The notes below the pieces were generated by a model. The model ran no database searches. It saw only the letters and a program-made list of their open reading frames with translations, and was not told where the DNA came from. Of a DNA stretch of 21,271 nt, positions 1-10,014 are shown in pieces. The translations under genes and the position numbers were made by a program. How positions within the stretch are numbered: the stretch's first letter is position 1; each line of letters starts with the position of its first letter. The DNA lies in assembly GCA_036784855.1 (NCBI GenBank), contig JAZDSV010000116.1:1-21271 (forward strand), given 5' to 3'. This stretch comes from Aphelidium insulamus (Eukaryota; Aphelidiomycota; Aphelidea; Aphelidiaceae).

Positions 1-432
1 CGCCATCCACGTCTGCATCTTCTCCTTCTATACTCAGCTCGCGTCAGAATGTGCTCCGACCAGGTATCAGTTCACACGTGGCCAACTACTACCGCCCGCA
101 GGTTCCCGTTCGATTCCCATAAATGGGGATTGTTCACCGTTGGGGGTCAATGTAGTCTCCCGCACGCAGGACTAGGGCACACGCTATGGTCGAGGGACCC
201 GGCGACAACGGCACTAGACAGTTTTCTTCCAGTTCCAAATCGTCATTCTGTCTTCCACAACGCCGCCACTAATGGTGCATTGTCCATTGAACGAGCAGCT
301 GGGGAAGATGTCGCCAATTTCAATTTGATCGGTCATTTTAATTTCTTTTCAGGAAAGGAAAGATGCCGCCGAAGAAAACGCCTCAAAATTCTGCCGAAAA
401 ATATATCTGTCGTAGACCCCAGTACACAGTAA
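1..432 (+). CDS. possible 3' end of an upstream gene, frame unresolved
   Basis: The window opens inside sequence that is open in more than one frame. Frame 1 has no stop from base 1 to the TAA at 430-432 (about 143 codons), longer than expected by chance. Frame 3 reads a Ser/Pro-rich stretch and then a short tail ending in RPQVPVRFP with TAA at 120-122, which looks like a natural C-terminus. A possible 3' splice site (TTTCTTTTCAG) ends at 351. I recognise no family, and I cannot decide between one terminal exon in frame 3 and a longer exon in frame 1. Nothing clear lies between 433 and the next gene at 637, apart from an imperfect repeat built around 'ATTCCAGCACTT' near 472 and 552. Confidence 0.25.
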   Translation, partial: RHPRLHLLLLYSARVRMCSDQVSVHTWPTTTARRFPFDSHKWGLFTVGGQCSLPHAGLGHTLWSRDPATTALDSFLPVPNRHSVFHNAATNGALSIERAAGEDVANFNLIGHFNFFSGKERCRRRKRLKILPKNISVVDPSTQ

Positions 433-636
433 CATGATACAATTCCGTAATAGTAATATATGAGCCACAATATTCCAGCACTTAATATGAGACTTCCCGT
501 ACCGCGACTGAAACTAGCCAGTTTGTGATGATTGGATAGAGGCCTATACGATTCCAGCACTTTATCTGAAACTAGCACGCTTCTGCTGACATAAATATAG
601 CTGATATCGTCCCAAACTGCTCATCATCTTGCTGTT

Positions 637-1688
637 ATGTCGATTGTTCTGCTCAAGTGCGTGCTATTTGCAGTGCTGACCGCTCTTACAATACGTTCGT
701 CGATGGCGGCCGCTCATCACCGCCCTATTGTAATTTGGCAAGGTTCTGGGGCCAGCAGCAGCGGTTTGTCGCAACAAATCGCCACCATCAAAAAATCGCT
801 TGGTAATGTGTACATTCATACATTGCGAATGGGAGTAACAAGCGCGCGTGGACGATATGTGTCAATTTTCGGGAATGCCACTCAGCAAGTACGTCTGGCT
901 CTTCCTTTATGTGTTGACTGACAGCCATGTACAAGCGGTTTGTACGCAATTGAAGGCGGACCCCAAACTGGCAGACGGTTTCAATGCTCTTGGATTTTCG
1001 CAATGCGGTCTCTTTAACGTGCTTACGTTGAACGTTGTAACGATCCTCCGGTTAACCGTCTGATCACTCTCGGGTCGCCACATGCTGGGACTGCCGATAT
1101 TCCAGAGTGTGCTGGAAGCTCAAAACTGAAGTGCAGTGCCTCCCGCGCCCTTGTGAATGGCATGGTATATTGGAAACCATTCCAGTCCAGCGTGGTTTCC
1201 GCTCAGTATTATAAGGTTCGCCATTTTGAGTTCCAAATATAACGTTCAGAGTTTAGAATCGGAAAAAGGTTGACAAATATCCTCAGAAAAATACATTTTT
1301 GGCGGATATCAACAACGAAAACACTGTGAACAAGGAATACTAGTCTCGGCTAAGTTCACTGAACCTCTTTGTGATGGCAGTGTTTGAGAAGGATACTGTC
1401 ATTGTTCCACCAACGTCAGCTCGGTTCGAGTTTTATGATTCTCAAAAACGATTAATTCCGTTGAAAGAACAGCCGATCTACAAAGAGGTAATCAGCAAAC
1501 TTGGTTTATCACATTGTATCATTCTTATGTGGTAGGATTGGATTGGGCTGCTTGAGCTGGACAAGAAGAGAAAGCTCAGGTTTGAATCTTTTCCGGGTGG
1601 TCATTTGTCATACAATATGGCAGATTTCAAAGCGAAGATTGTCGATCCGTACTTGTATGATCTTGTTGTTGTGCGAACTCCAAATTGA
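637..1688 (+). pseudogene. PPT1: palmitoyl-protein thioesterase 1-like gene with frameshift and in-frame stop
   Basis: PPT1 removes thioester-linked palmitate from proteins in the lysosome. Four exons align with the family from signal peptide to C-terminus: 637-884 or 888, 925-1215, 1257-1487 and 1536-1688 (TGA 1686-1688). Recognisable segments are the N-terminal PIVIWQGSG, ADPKLADGFNALGFSQ (nucleophile Ser in GFSQ), LITLGSPHAG, FLADINNEN, a KD matching the catalytic Asp, and PGGHL with the catalytic His. Introns are about 36-48 nt. Intron 1 fits the reading frame best with a GC donor (GCAAGT at 885); the GT donor at 889 would put exon 2 in the wrong frame. Two lesions break it: one base is missing near 1016-1017 (frame 2 to frame 1), and a TAG stands at 1341-1343 in exon 3, inside a conserved helix. 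The usual GFSQGG is GFSQCG. It is either a young pseudogene or carries sequence errors; the conserved triad favours recent loss. Confidence 0.72.
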
Positions 1689-1690
1689 AA

Positions 1691-1978
1691 CATATAATTT
1701 TCAATATATTGGCCTCGAAGGCCTTATGTCTGAGCAAATATATCAAGTGAATGCCATGTAGTTTGATTAGCTTTCTTAGTGCTAACTATTGGGACATTAT
1801 TCGATGAATAACTCTTGGCCACAATTCCATCAGCCATATATGTTTCAATATATTGGCCTCGAAGGCCTTATGTCTGAGCAAATATATCAAGTGAATGCCA
1901 TGTAGTTTGATTAGCTTTCTTAGTGCTAACTATTGGGACATTATTCGATGAATAACTCTTGGCCACAATTCCATCAGC
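1691..1978. repeat. tandem duplication, 2 x 144 bp, at the hisC 3' end
   Basis: Units 1691-1834 and 1835-1978 are identical apart from two adjacent bases (1697-1698 AT against 1841-1842 TG). The second unit contains the last 49 coding bases and stop of hisC (1930-1978, minus strand) plus its 3' flank. The first unit carries a dead copy of that coding end at 1786-1834. The unit includes the near-palindrome GGCCTCGAAGGCC. The duplication begins 2 bases after the PPT1-like stop codon, so it fills the space between two convergent genes. Confidence 0.95.
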
Positions 1979-3317
1979 TGGGCATTCTCATCTGCAGTGC
2001 CCACCGTGACACGCAGACACCCCGCGCAGTGTAACTCCCCGCCTCGAAATCGCACCACCACCCCGGCGTCGGCCAGCTGGCGGTACAGCTGCTCGGCCAC
2101 TTGGTTGGCGGTGCAGTGTGGCCCAATGTCCCGCATGCGCACCAGTAGAAAGTTGGCGTCCCAGCCACCACATATCTCTGCGACACCTGGCGCGGCTAAA
2201 AGCGTCTTTTCCAATAATTGTCTCTGCTTTAATATGGCGGCTATCTTGGCGCGCAGACAAGCAATAGCGTCGGCGGACATTGCTGATCGGGCCAGCATGG
2301 ATGTCGGAGTGGAGATGTTGTATGGCGGTTTCACCATGTTCATAAGGCGAACAATCCCCGGCGATGCCAATGCCACGCCGCATCTACTCATTAAATTGTT
2401 TGCATGAAGCCTTATAATTGAGAGATGAACATCACACGTGCCGCACACCGGCCATGCCAAAGGATTTTGACAGCGTTTGCATCACGACCAAGTTGGGATA
2501 CTTGGACAGCCAGGGCACCATGCTGCCGCGGCCACCGGCATCAGCACTGGTCGTGACAAAGTCAATGTACGCCTCATCCACCACCACCAAGCCTTTGTAC
2601 GCCGAGTCCAGCACTCGAAGCATGTCTTGCGTGAGTAATGCGACACCAGTAGGATTCCCCGGTGAGCACAGAAACACCATTTTCACTTGACGTCCAGGCG
2701 GCGGTGACTCGATTGTGCCTATTAGCTGTATATCGTTAAATACATAAGCCATGCTATATAAAGTTACTATATAGAACCTTGTCAGTGTCCAGCTGGAAAG
2801 TTGGAGCAAGTAGCGGCACGTGCAGACAGTGCACCTGATTGATGGCGGCCGACACGCCATACATGCCGTACGTGGGCGGGCAGGAGACCACACAGTCTTG
2901 CGGGGCACCATAATCACCATTCGTATGCGCAGAGTTGGGCTGGCAGAACACGCGGAATAAAATGTCTATAACTTCGTCGCTGCCGACGCCCATGAACACG
3001 CGTTGCTCTAGGCCGCCATCCAGCTCGCCGCTGCCCTCCAAGCCACGAAACTGTGCATACAGCCGCCTGAACTCTGCCTGATGCGGGTCGGGGTAGCGAT
3101 GCAGGTTCTATAGATGTCAAGTTGTATATTTATACGTGCTATGTACTTCTGCGCTGTATGGAGACTGCGGGGCCTCCGACACCACGGACCCAAATGCATT
3201 CTCGTTGGCATCAAGCAGGATGCCACTGGAGTAGTCATCACGCGCGCACCGATACGGCCGCAGTGAGAGGATGTTGGGCCGCACCAGCGCGTCCAGGTCA
3301 AATTGGCGGCGCGTCAT
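1930..3317 (-). CDS. hisC: histidinol-phosphate aminotransferase, four exons
   Basis: This PLP enzyme converts imidazole-acetol phosphate and glutamate to histidinol phosphate in histidine biosynthesis. The model is complement(1930-2383, 2436-2718, 2768-3107, 3147-3317), about 415 aa, close to the length of fungal His5. Landmarks in order: YRCARDD, ILLDANENAFG, NLHRYPDPHQ, GVGSDEVID, CPPTYGMYGV, SPGNPTG, VVDEAYIDF, LSKSFGMAG (PLP-binding Lys near residue 255), KPPYNIS, DANFLLVRM, GVVVRFRG and the C-terminal CLRVTVGT. Introns are 39, 49 and 52 nt with GT..AG ends. Exon 1 could start earlier (Met at 3437), but Met at 3317 directly precedes the conserved N-terminus. The last splice junction is the weakest: with GT..AG it puts two extra residues (HV) just after the phosphate-binding Arg of AGVR. 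The 3' end lies in a 144-bp tandem duplication and faces the PPT1-like gene. I see no frameshift or stop, so it is probably functional. Confidence 0.93.
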
Positions 3318-3375
3318 TATAGTGTGTTGCAAATCGGCGACTTTGATGATCTGATGTGCAGCTGTCAACTGCTTA

Positions 3376-3451
3376 GATATCCGTCTACGTATGGCAATGA
3401 GGCCACAGTAGCACTGATATCCGTCTACGTATGGCAATGAGTGCCACAGTA
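3376..3451. repeat. 40-bp-period direct repeat upstream of hisC
   Basis: The motif GATATCCGTCTACGTATGGC followed by AATGAG starts at 3376 and again at 3416, each followed by a G/GT-CCACAGTA tail. A second, looser pair (TCGACGTT-ACAT-ATA..CTGCCA) occurs near 3477-3510 and 3524-3555. All lie in the spacer between the divergent hisC (-) and receptor (+) genes, so they may be promoter elements or plain repeats. Confidence 0.7.
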
Positions 3452-3562
3452 AGACTCAGATTACATCACTGCCTATTCGACGTTTACATACATAGCTGCC
3501 AATAGAGATTACCTAACTCGCTAGTCGACGTTACATATATAGTCTGCCAGGAGATTGTGTTT

Positions 3563-3640
3563 GCGGAAGGCAGCGATATAGCTAAAGGTTCACATTTATT
3601 GCAACACCGTAAACCTTTGAGCTATATCGCTGCCTTACGC
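3563..3640. repeat. long near-perfect inverted repeat (hairpin)
   Basis: The left arm (3563-3593) and right arm (3609-3640) are complementary over about 31 bases, with one extra base and about two mismatches. The core AAGGCAGCGATATAGCT pairs with AGCTATATCGCTGCCTT. The loop is about 15 nt. It lies in the 671-bp spacer between hisC and the receptor gene. It could be a tiny foldback element, a structured RNA or a regulatory cruciform; no coding role is evident. I saw nothing else convincing between 3641 and 3988. Confidence 0.85.
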
Positions 3641-3988
3641 AGAGTACCCATCCATGAACCAAGTATGGAGAGAGCAATCCCATGTCGAATTGTCGATTGT
3701 CGCAGCCTCCATACCGCGACACCGTGTACGAGCCGGCAGGTATGCGCGCAGATGTATGCCTGCCACGTGCACGCCGCCCACCAGATATATCCAGTGTAAA
3801 ATTGTAAATGACGTAAGTGAGTACCGTGTTGCCACGACGCCGCCTCGCCGGATAATAACCAATCGACGCTTGGCCAGTCAGCGGCTACGCGCAGATTGGT
3901 GCTCTGGCCTGGCAGATGACGCCGGCTAGCTATATCGCGTGTTCCGTACTCGGAACTCCAGTTCACTTCACGTTTAACGCTCTCTCTA

Positions 3989-6900
3989 ATGCTCATCACC
4001 GCGCCTTTGTGGGTTGTCTACAGCGTGGGCGTCGTGAATGCCATATGCAACATGCCGCTGGAGGTTCGTGTCGCCGCCGACGATCAGTGGTCGGCGGTTG
4101 TTAGCGGTGTGAAGGTCAGTGGTCCGCGCTACGCCGACAACTCGTACCTCGCATCCGATGTCATCCCGGCCACTTCGGTGGACCGCATGCAAAACTTTAC
4201 GCTCTGGGTGCAGCCGGGTCAAACAGTGGCCGCATTCACCGTGGCCAACTTTGGTGGCAAAACATCCGGTCTGATCGCGTCCATCTGGTACAAGGGCACG
4301 CTGATCACGCAGACTGGTATGGCCAACTGGTTCATCACCACGACAGGTCCGGCAGCCGCATGGACCACCACATCGTACACCACTACGACTGGATGGAGCT
4401 CTGCCGTGTCGTGCTCCACTCCGCCCGCTGTCACCAATGCCTACGGTCAAAACTTTACAGACTTCATCACGGATCCGCTGAAGAACGCCACCCGACCACA
4501 GTGGGTCGCGCCGAGCGGCGCCTGCACGGGTCTGAGCGGTGCTACGCTGGTCTACTACGTGCGTGTGGTGTTTACTACATCGGCTGCAGGAGTGACGACC
4601 TGCCCGTACACTGACCCGGTGGATCTGATCATGACCAGCACGAACCCGATGTTGGGCTACACCATTGGTGCCAAGACGGCGCAGACTCAGCCGATTCAGG
4701 TCCGCATCACTGCCGACAATGACTACGAGCTGTACCTGGCCAACTACACCGTATTTGGCCCGCGCAGTACGTACCTTGATTGCCACATCTGCGTATAGAA
4801 TAACAATATAGACGCCGACTACACTACGCCCTACGCGTGGCAGCGCATCACGGACCTGTACATGAACGTTGTGCCGGGCAAGTATGTGTTTGCCGTGCAC
4901 GTTACAGATTTCGGGTCGCTCCGTGGCTTCATCACGTCCATGCTGTACCAGTACAAGCCGTTTGCCATGTCGGACGGTCTGGCTCAGTGGAAGATCACGA
5001 ATAACGCCACTCTGGCCTCCACGGGTTGGAACAAGGACTACGACTTTGACACCACTGGCTGGTATGATGTGGACACATGTAAGTAGTGTGGTGTGGAGTG
5101 TGTGATTGGTGCTGTGTCAAACTGTATCTGAAACCACGTCAACTGACACATTTGTTCCGCAGCTCTCACATGCGCCAACCAGGCACCGTGGGGCGATGTG
5201 CAAAAGATCGTGTCCGGTCTGGGCGGGTGCCCGCAGTGGATGTTCTACCCCAGCTGCAACTCGGACTCCTTCACCACACACGCCTACATCCGTTTCGCGT
5301 TCGACCTGACCAGCATCTACCTGCGCCCGCAGCTGCCATGCCTGACCTCGTCGTCGGCACAGTGCCAGGCCGGCTACTACCTCAATTCGAACGGGTTGGC
5401 GTGTCTGGAGTGCGCGATCGGTACCTACAAGGCCACGGTCGGTAATGGCGCGTGCACGAATTGCCCCGCCAACACCACAACAATTGCCACGGCGTCCAAC
5501 AGCTCCAGCAGCTGTGTTTGCCAGGCCGGCTACGGTCTGAGCGGGTCCTCGTGCCTGGCGTGCGGTGCCAATAAGTACAAGGCTGCTGCCGGTAACTCGG
5601 CCTGTACCAGCTGCCCCGCAAATTCGGTTTGCTCCACCACTGGATTCACCTGCTCGGCTGGTTACACGCTGTCGGGCGATGGCTTGTCGTGTGTTGCTTG
5701 CGCTATTGGTAGCTACAAGACGGCTTCTGGCAATGGTGCTTGCACTGCTTGCCCTGCTGGTTCCAACAACACTCTTGCGGGATCTACCTCAGCCAGTTCA
5801 TGTGTCTGCAATGCTGGTTATGGTTACAATGGCACAGTGTGCACTCAATGCGCTCCTGCTGGCTACAAAACCGCGTCCGGTAACTCGGCCTGCACCAGCT
5901 GTCCCGCCAATTCAGTTTGTTCCAACACTGGATTTACTTGCTCTGCCGGTTACACCCTGTCTGATGATGGCCTGTCGTGTGTTGCTTGTGCTATTGGTAG
6001 CTACAAGACCGCCGCGGGTAATGGTGCATGCACTGCTTGCTCTGCTGGTTCCAACAACACTCTTTCGGGATCTACGTCGGCCGGTAGCTGCGTGTGCAAT
6101 TCTGGTTATGGTTACAATGGTACCGCATGTGCCCAGTGTGCTCCTTCGGGATACAAGGCTACTGCCGGTAACTCGGCCTGTACAAGCTGTCCCGCCAATT
6201 CAGTCTGTTCCAACACTGGATTTACCTGCTCTGCCGGTTACACGCTCTCTGATGATGGCCTGTCGTGTGTTGCTTGTGCTATTGGTAGCTACAAGACCGC
6301 CGCGGGTAATGGTGCATGCACGTCATGCCCGGCTAGCTCCAACAACACTCTTGCGGGATCTACGTCTGCCGATAGCTGTGTGTGCAATGCTGGTTACGGA
6401 TTCAACGGTACTGCATGCGCTCAATGCGCCCCGGCTGGCTACAAGACTGCTGCCGGTAACTCGGCCTGCACTAGCTGCCCGACGAACTCGGTGTGCTCTG
6501 GCACTGGTTTCACTTGCTCGGCTGGCTACACACTGTCGGGTGATGGCTTGTCATGTGTTGCTTGTGCTATTGGTAGCTACAAGACCGCCGCGGGTAATGG
6601 TGCATGCACTGCTTGCTCTGCTGGTTCCAACAACACTCTTGCGGGATCTACGTCGGCCGGTAGCTGCGTGTGCAATTCTGGTTATGGTTACAATGGTACC
6701 GCATGTGCCCAGTGTGCTCCTTCGGGATACAAGGCTGCTGCCGGTAACTCGGCCTGTACAAGCTGCCCCGCAAATTCTGTGTGCTCCAACACTGGATTCA
6801 CCTGCTCGGCTGGCTACACGCTATCAAATGACGGCCTCTCGTGTGTTGCTTGTGCTATTGGTAGCTACAAGACCGTTTCTGGGAATGGTGCTTGCACTGC

Positions 6901-8631
6901 TTGCTCTGCTGGATCCAACAACACTCTAACTGGTTCTACGTCGGCCGGTAGCTGTGTTTGCAATGCTGGTTACGGTTACAATGGTACTGCATGTGCCCAG
7001 TGCGCCCCTGCTGGCTACAAGACTGCTGCCGGTAACTCGGCCTGCACTAGCTGCCCGACGAACTCGGTGTGCTCTGGCACTGGTTTCACTTGCTCGGCTG
7101 GCTACACACTGTCGGGTGATGGCCTCTTGTGCGTTGCTTGTGCTATTGGTAGCTACAAGACCGTTTCTGGGAATGGTGCTTGCACTGCTTGCCCTGCTGG
7201 ATCCAACAACACCGTGACTGGTTCCACGACTGCCAGCAACTGCGTGTGCAACATTGGCTATGGCTACAATGGCTCATCGTGCACTCAGTGCGCTGCTGGA
7301 ACTGTCAAGACCACTATAGGTAACCAGGCATGCCAGACCGTCTCCTCAACTCAGGTAACTATATGAATGGTTTGAGAGCGCGGCTCACAGTTATATAGGT
7401 GATTTCGTCCACGGCTGCTATTTCTAGCTCGGCTCAAGCTGCGTCGTCAACCATTGTGGCCGTTTCATCTTCCGCTGCAAACTCCGCTTCTGCTGATACG
7501 TCAACACCGGCTGTTCAGGCCTCCTCGACGGTTGGCCAGGCAAGCTCTTCTGCGGTTATCGCGACGTCCGCCCCGGTCGTACTAGCTAGCTCGTCGGCTG
7601 CTGCGGTTGTTTCTTCCACCGCAATTGCACAGTCGTCCTCGATTGCAGTGCCTGCTAGCTCATCGGCTGCAGTGGTGGCTTCGTCCACATTGGCCGCACA
7701 GTCGTCCTCTGTCGTGGTCCCAGTCAGCTCGTCGGCAGCGATTGCATCGTCCACACGGGTGGCACAATCATCGTCGATTGAAATCCCAGTTAGTTCGTCG
7801 GCTGCAGTGGTCGCTTCGTCCACATTGGTAGCGCAACCGTCTTCCATTGCGGCACCGGTCAGCTCGTCCGCAGTTGTGTCGTCGCCAACACCCGCCGCAC
7901 AGTCGTCGTCAATCGCGGCACCGGTCAGCTCAGTTGTGGTTCCAGTTAGCTCCGTCGTGGCTCCAGTCAGCTCGTCCGCTCCCATCGTTGAACAGGTCAG
8001 CTCGCCGGTGATCCAGGCAAGCGCCACTGTTGTGCCAACATCGGTTGTGGTGGTGGCCACGTCTCAAGTTGTTGAATCGCCATCAATTGTCGCGTCCTCG
8101 CAGGCACCAGTTGTACCGTCGAGCATCGCGGCAGTGACAAGCCAATCGGCCCCAGTGTCATCCGTTGCGCCGGTGGTTGTTGAGACTCCCGTGGCTGTCT
8201 CGTCGGCTCAGCCCGTGATTGCAGTCTCCTCCAACATTGCCCCGTCTGCCGTGGCTTCGGCGACCACTGAAATCGCGGAAGCCTCAGCTGAGCCAAGCCC
8301 GACCATCAATGGTTCCGACTCACAGCTGCAGGCGGAGAAAGCAAACACGGCCGAAGCCAAGACGGAGAGCACCGGTGGCTCCAGCAGCACCGTGGTGGCC
8401 AGTGTGTCTGTGCTGGTGTCGGCCACTGTTCTCGCGGGTGCCGCTGGTCTGTTCCTGATGGCTCGCCGTCGCAACAGCTCGGCGCTGCGCAAAATTCTGT
8501 TCATGTCCAACGAGTCGGTGCAGTTTGGCGTGCAGGCGGCCAATCCGCTGTTTGTTGACCGCGCTGCATTCAACGAGAACCCGCTCTTTGAGCAGGAGCA
8601 GCAGTTTGAGCGCGGCACGCTGGACATTTAG
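3989..8631 (+). CDS. giant Cys-rich type I membrane protein (receptor/adhesin-like), four exons
   Basis: Exons 3989-4766, 4812-5078, 5163-7354 and 7399-8631 give about 1489 aa. Introns of 45, 84 and 44 nt begin GTACGT, GTAAGT and GTAACT. Order of parts: a short hydrophobic leader ending near residue 20; two related modules of about 110 residues (starting VRVAADDQW near 26 and VRITADNDYELY near 238), each with a GPR motif, a GxxxAxxxTxFG-type core and W-[FK]-I; then about 420-1075 Cys-rich repeats of GCC2/GCC3 (ephrin-receptor-like) style such as CAIGSYKTAAGNGACTAC; a stalk of Ser/Ala/Val with VxxSSSA motifs (about 1080-1400); one TM helix (about 1410-1433, then RRR); and a tail of about 55 residues with two NPLF motifs. 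The modules look like extracellular beta-sandwich or lectin-type units, but I cannot name the family. NPLF resembles NPxY/NPxF sorting or adaptor motifs. The likely role is surface adhesion or sensing with endocytic recycling (inference). Confidence 0.88.
5700..7250 (+). repeat. 288-bp coding repeat, about 5.5 copies, with 576-bp higher-order period
   Basis: The 96-residue unit beginning CAIGSYKT recurs about every 288 bp, at about 5700, 5988, 6276, 6564, 6852 and 7140. Each unit contains two Cys-rich half-modules of about 48 residues. Some blocks are nearly identical two units apart: GACTGCTGCC with its surroundings is at 6445 and 7021 (576 bp), and the NSVCSGTGF variant appears only in those two places. 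This pattern points to recent unequal exchange or slippage in two-unit steps. Confidence 0.92.
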
Positions 8632-8726
8632 GCGGTGCTGTTCATTTAGTACTATTTTAGGTTAATATATATAATGATTTTTAATATGATGAGCTGCATA
8701 GTATCATAGTATCACAGACGACAACC

Positions 8727-9115
8727 ATCAAGCTGCATAGTATGTAAAGCTACTTGCATATAGATCAATACATCTTTGTGTAAGCTACAGCCATATCCAC
8801 AAAATGCGCTCATTAAGGTGTGGTTTGAAATGTAGATAAAATATAGATCAAGCTGCATAGTATGTAAAGCTACTTGCATATAGATCAATACATCTTGTGT
8901 AAGCTACAGCCATATCCACAAAATGCGCTCATTAAGGTGTGGTTTGAAATGTAGATGAAATATTGATCAATACATCTTGTGTAAGCTACAGCCATATCCA
9001 CAAAATGCGCTCATTAAGGTGTGGTTTGAAATGTAGATGAAATATTGATCAATACATCTTGTGTAAGCTACAGCCATATCCACAAAATGCGCTCATTAAG
9101 GTGTGGTTTGAAATG
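8727..9115. repeat. satellite-like tandem repeat, four copies of a core of about 80 bp
   Basis: The core, from GATCAATACATC through CTACAGCCATATCCACAAAA to GTGTGGTTTGAAATG, starts at 8763, 8883, 8965 and 9047. The first two copies are preceded by the extra segment ATCAAGCTGCATAGTATG (8727 and 8847, period 120 bp); the later copies have an 82-bp period. Sequence between copies is almost identical, differing by single bases. The array fills most of the spacer between the receptor gene and the gene at 9209. I see no open frame or RNA gene in it. Confidence 0.95.
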
Positions 9116-9208
9116 CAAAGTGAGCGGTGCACGCAATTTGTATTTACTCTCCCTTCAAGCTTTGAATCTGTGTAGTATTGAACTTATCTGAATAGTATTG
9201 AACTTAAT

Positions 9209-10014
9209 ATGCCAGTCGCACAAACGCGCCAGCTGCTGCACGATCCTACGCGCTCTCTGATCTCTCTGGCCGCATATGATGCCGACACCACTGTAGTGCT
9301 GGTCAACTCTCGCAGCGGCGCCGATGTCACTGCCTTTGGCCACATGCTGGTACGTGCTCATTTTTACACCTCGGCATCTCACTTCATTTGTCTGACTAAT
9401 TCACTCGCAGCTGGCCGAGTACAACCCCGCAGACATCGCGGCAACACTGGCCACACAGGGCGCCATGCACGCGTACGCCGATGATGAAGACTATGCGTCG
9501 GAGAAGGGAACCGTCATTGACTTGGTGACCATTTCGCCTCTGCTTGGCGGGCATGACCCGTGCGATGTCCGTTCGGTGCTGCATCGCGCCTTTGTCTGGG
9601 CCTGCGTGGAGGAAGAGTTCTTATTCAGGTAGTTGCTATCTAGGAACTATACATGAAGATTCATTGCTGCTGCAAGCTTGTGTTTAAGCATCAAATGCAA
9701 TCAGCGTGTATTTGATTGCCGTAGTCTTTGATACTATCGTGTGTCTGATGTCGTTTAACCTCAACACTAGGCGCCGAATGAATATGCCCACGCAATCTGG
9801 CCGCACTAGAATGCTTGTAGGCTGGAATCGTGGCGTCAGCGGTGTGGAGGGACTGGATAGTGGAAATCTGCACGCCAGTCTGCACCAACTGGCCAGGTTC
9901 GTTGTAGAGTCTGGCTGTCTGGGTCGTCTGCATCAGTCTGGCAAGCCTTCACTGGAACAAGATTCAAAGCTATGCGATACTCTTGCTAGTCAAATGGACA
10001 ATCTTTTGCGATAA
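9209..10014 (+). CDS. unidentified 200-aa protein, three exons
   Basis: The model joins 9209-9349, 9411-9628 and 9771-10014 with TAA at 10012-10014. Intron 1 (61 nt, GTACGT..CGCAG) is in phase 0. Intron 2 (142 nt, GTAGTT..ACTAG) is the longest in the window and in phase 2. The first part is hydrophobic-polar alternating (DTTVVLVNSRSGADVTAFG), the middle is acidic (AYADDEDYASEKG) and includes SPLLGGHDPCDVRSVLHRAF, and the last 80 residues look helical. There is no signal peptide or TM segment, so it is probably cytosolic or nuclear. I do not recognise the family. The joined frame is continuous and codon use matches neighbouring genes, which supports a real gene. It converges on the 548-aa gene with only 131 bp between their stops. 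Confidence 0.7.

Noticed and set aside
98-125. tRNA T-arm-like CCCGTTCGATTCCC
   Set aside because: The flanking stem does not pair and no D-arm, anticodon arm or acceptor stem can be placed around it.
1004-1020. programmed -1 frameshift at CTTTAAC in the PPT1-like gene
   Set aside because: A -1 shift there would read TAA at once; the change needed equals one missing base, not slippage.
3622-3999. 125-codon minus-strand open frame opposite the receptor 5' region
   Set aside because: It overlaps the receptor start and hairpin arm, has no family resemblance, and several competing frames of similar length exist there.
5565-6929. 454-codon open frame overlapping the Cys-rich repeats
   Set aside because: It is a frame shadow created by the 288-bp repeat; its Leu/Arg/Val-rich product has no domain and the other frame carries the Cys-rich motifs.
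7515-8060. 181-codon minus-strand frame rich in DELTG repeats
   Set aside because: It is the antisense of the Ser/Ala/Val stalk, periodic only because the sense repeat is periodic.
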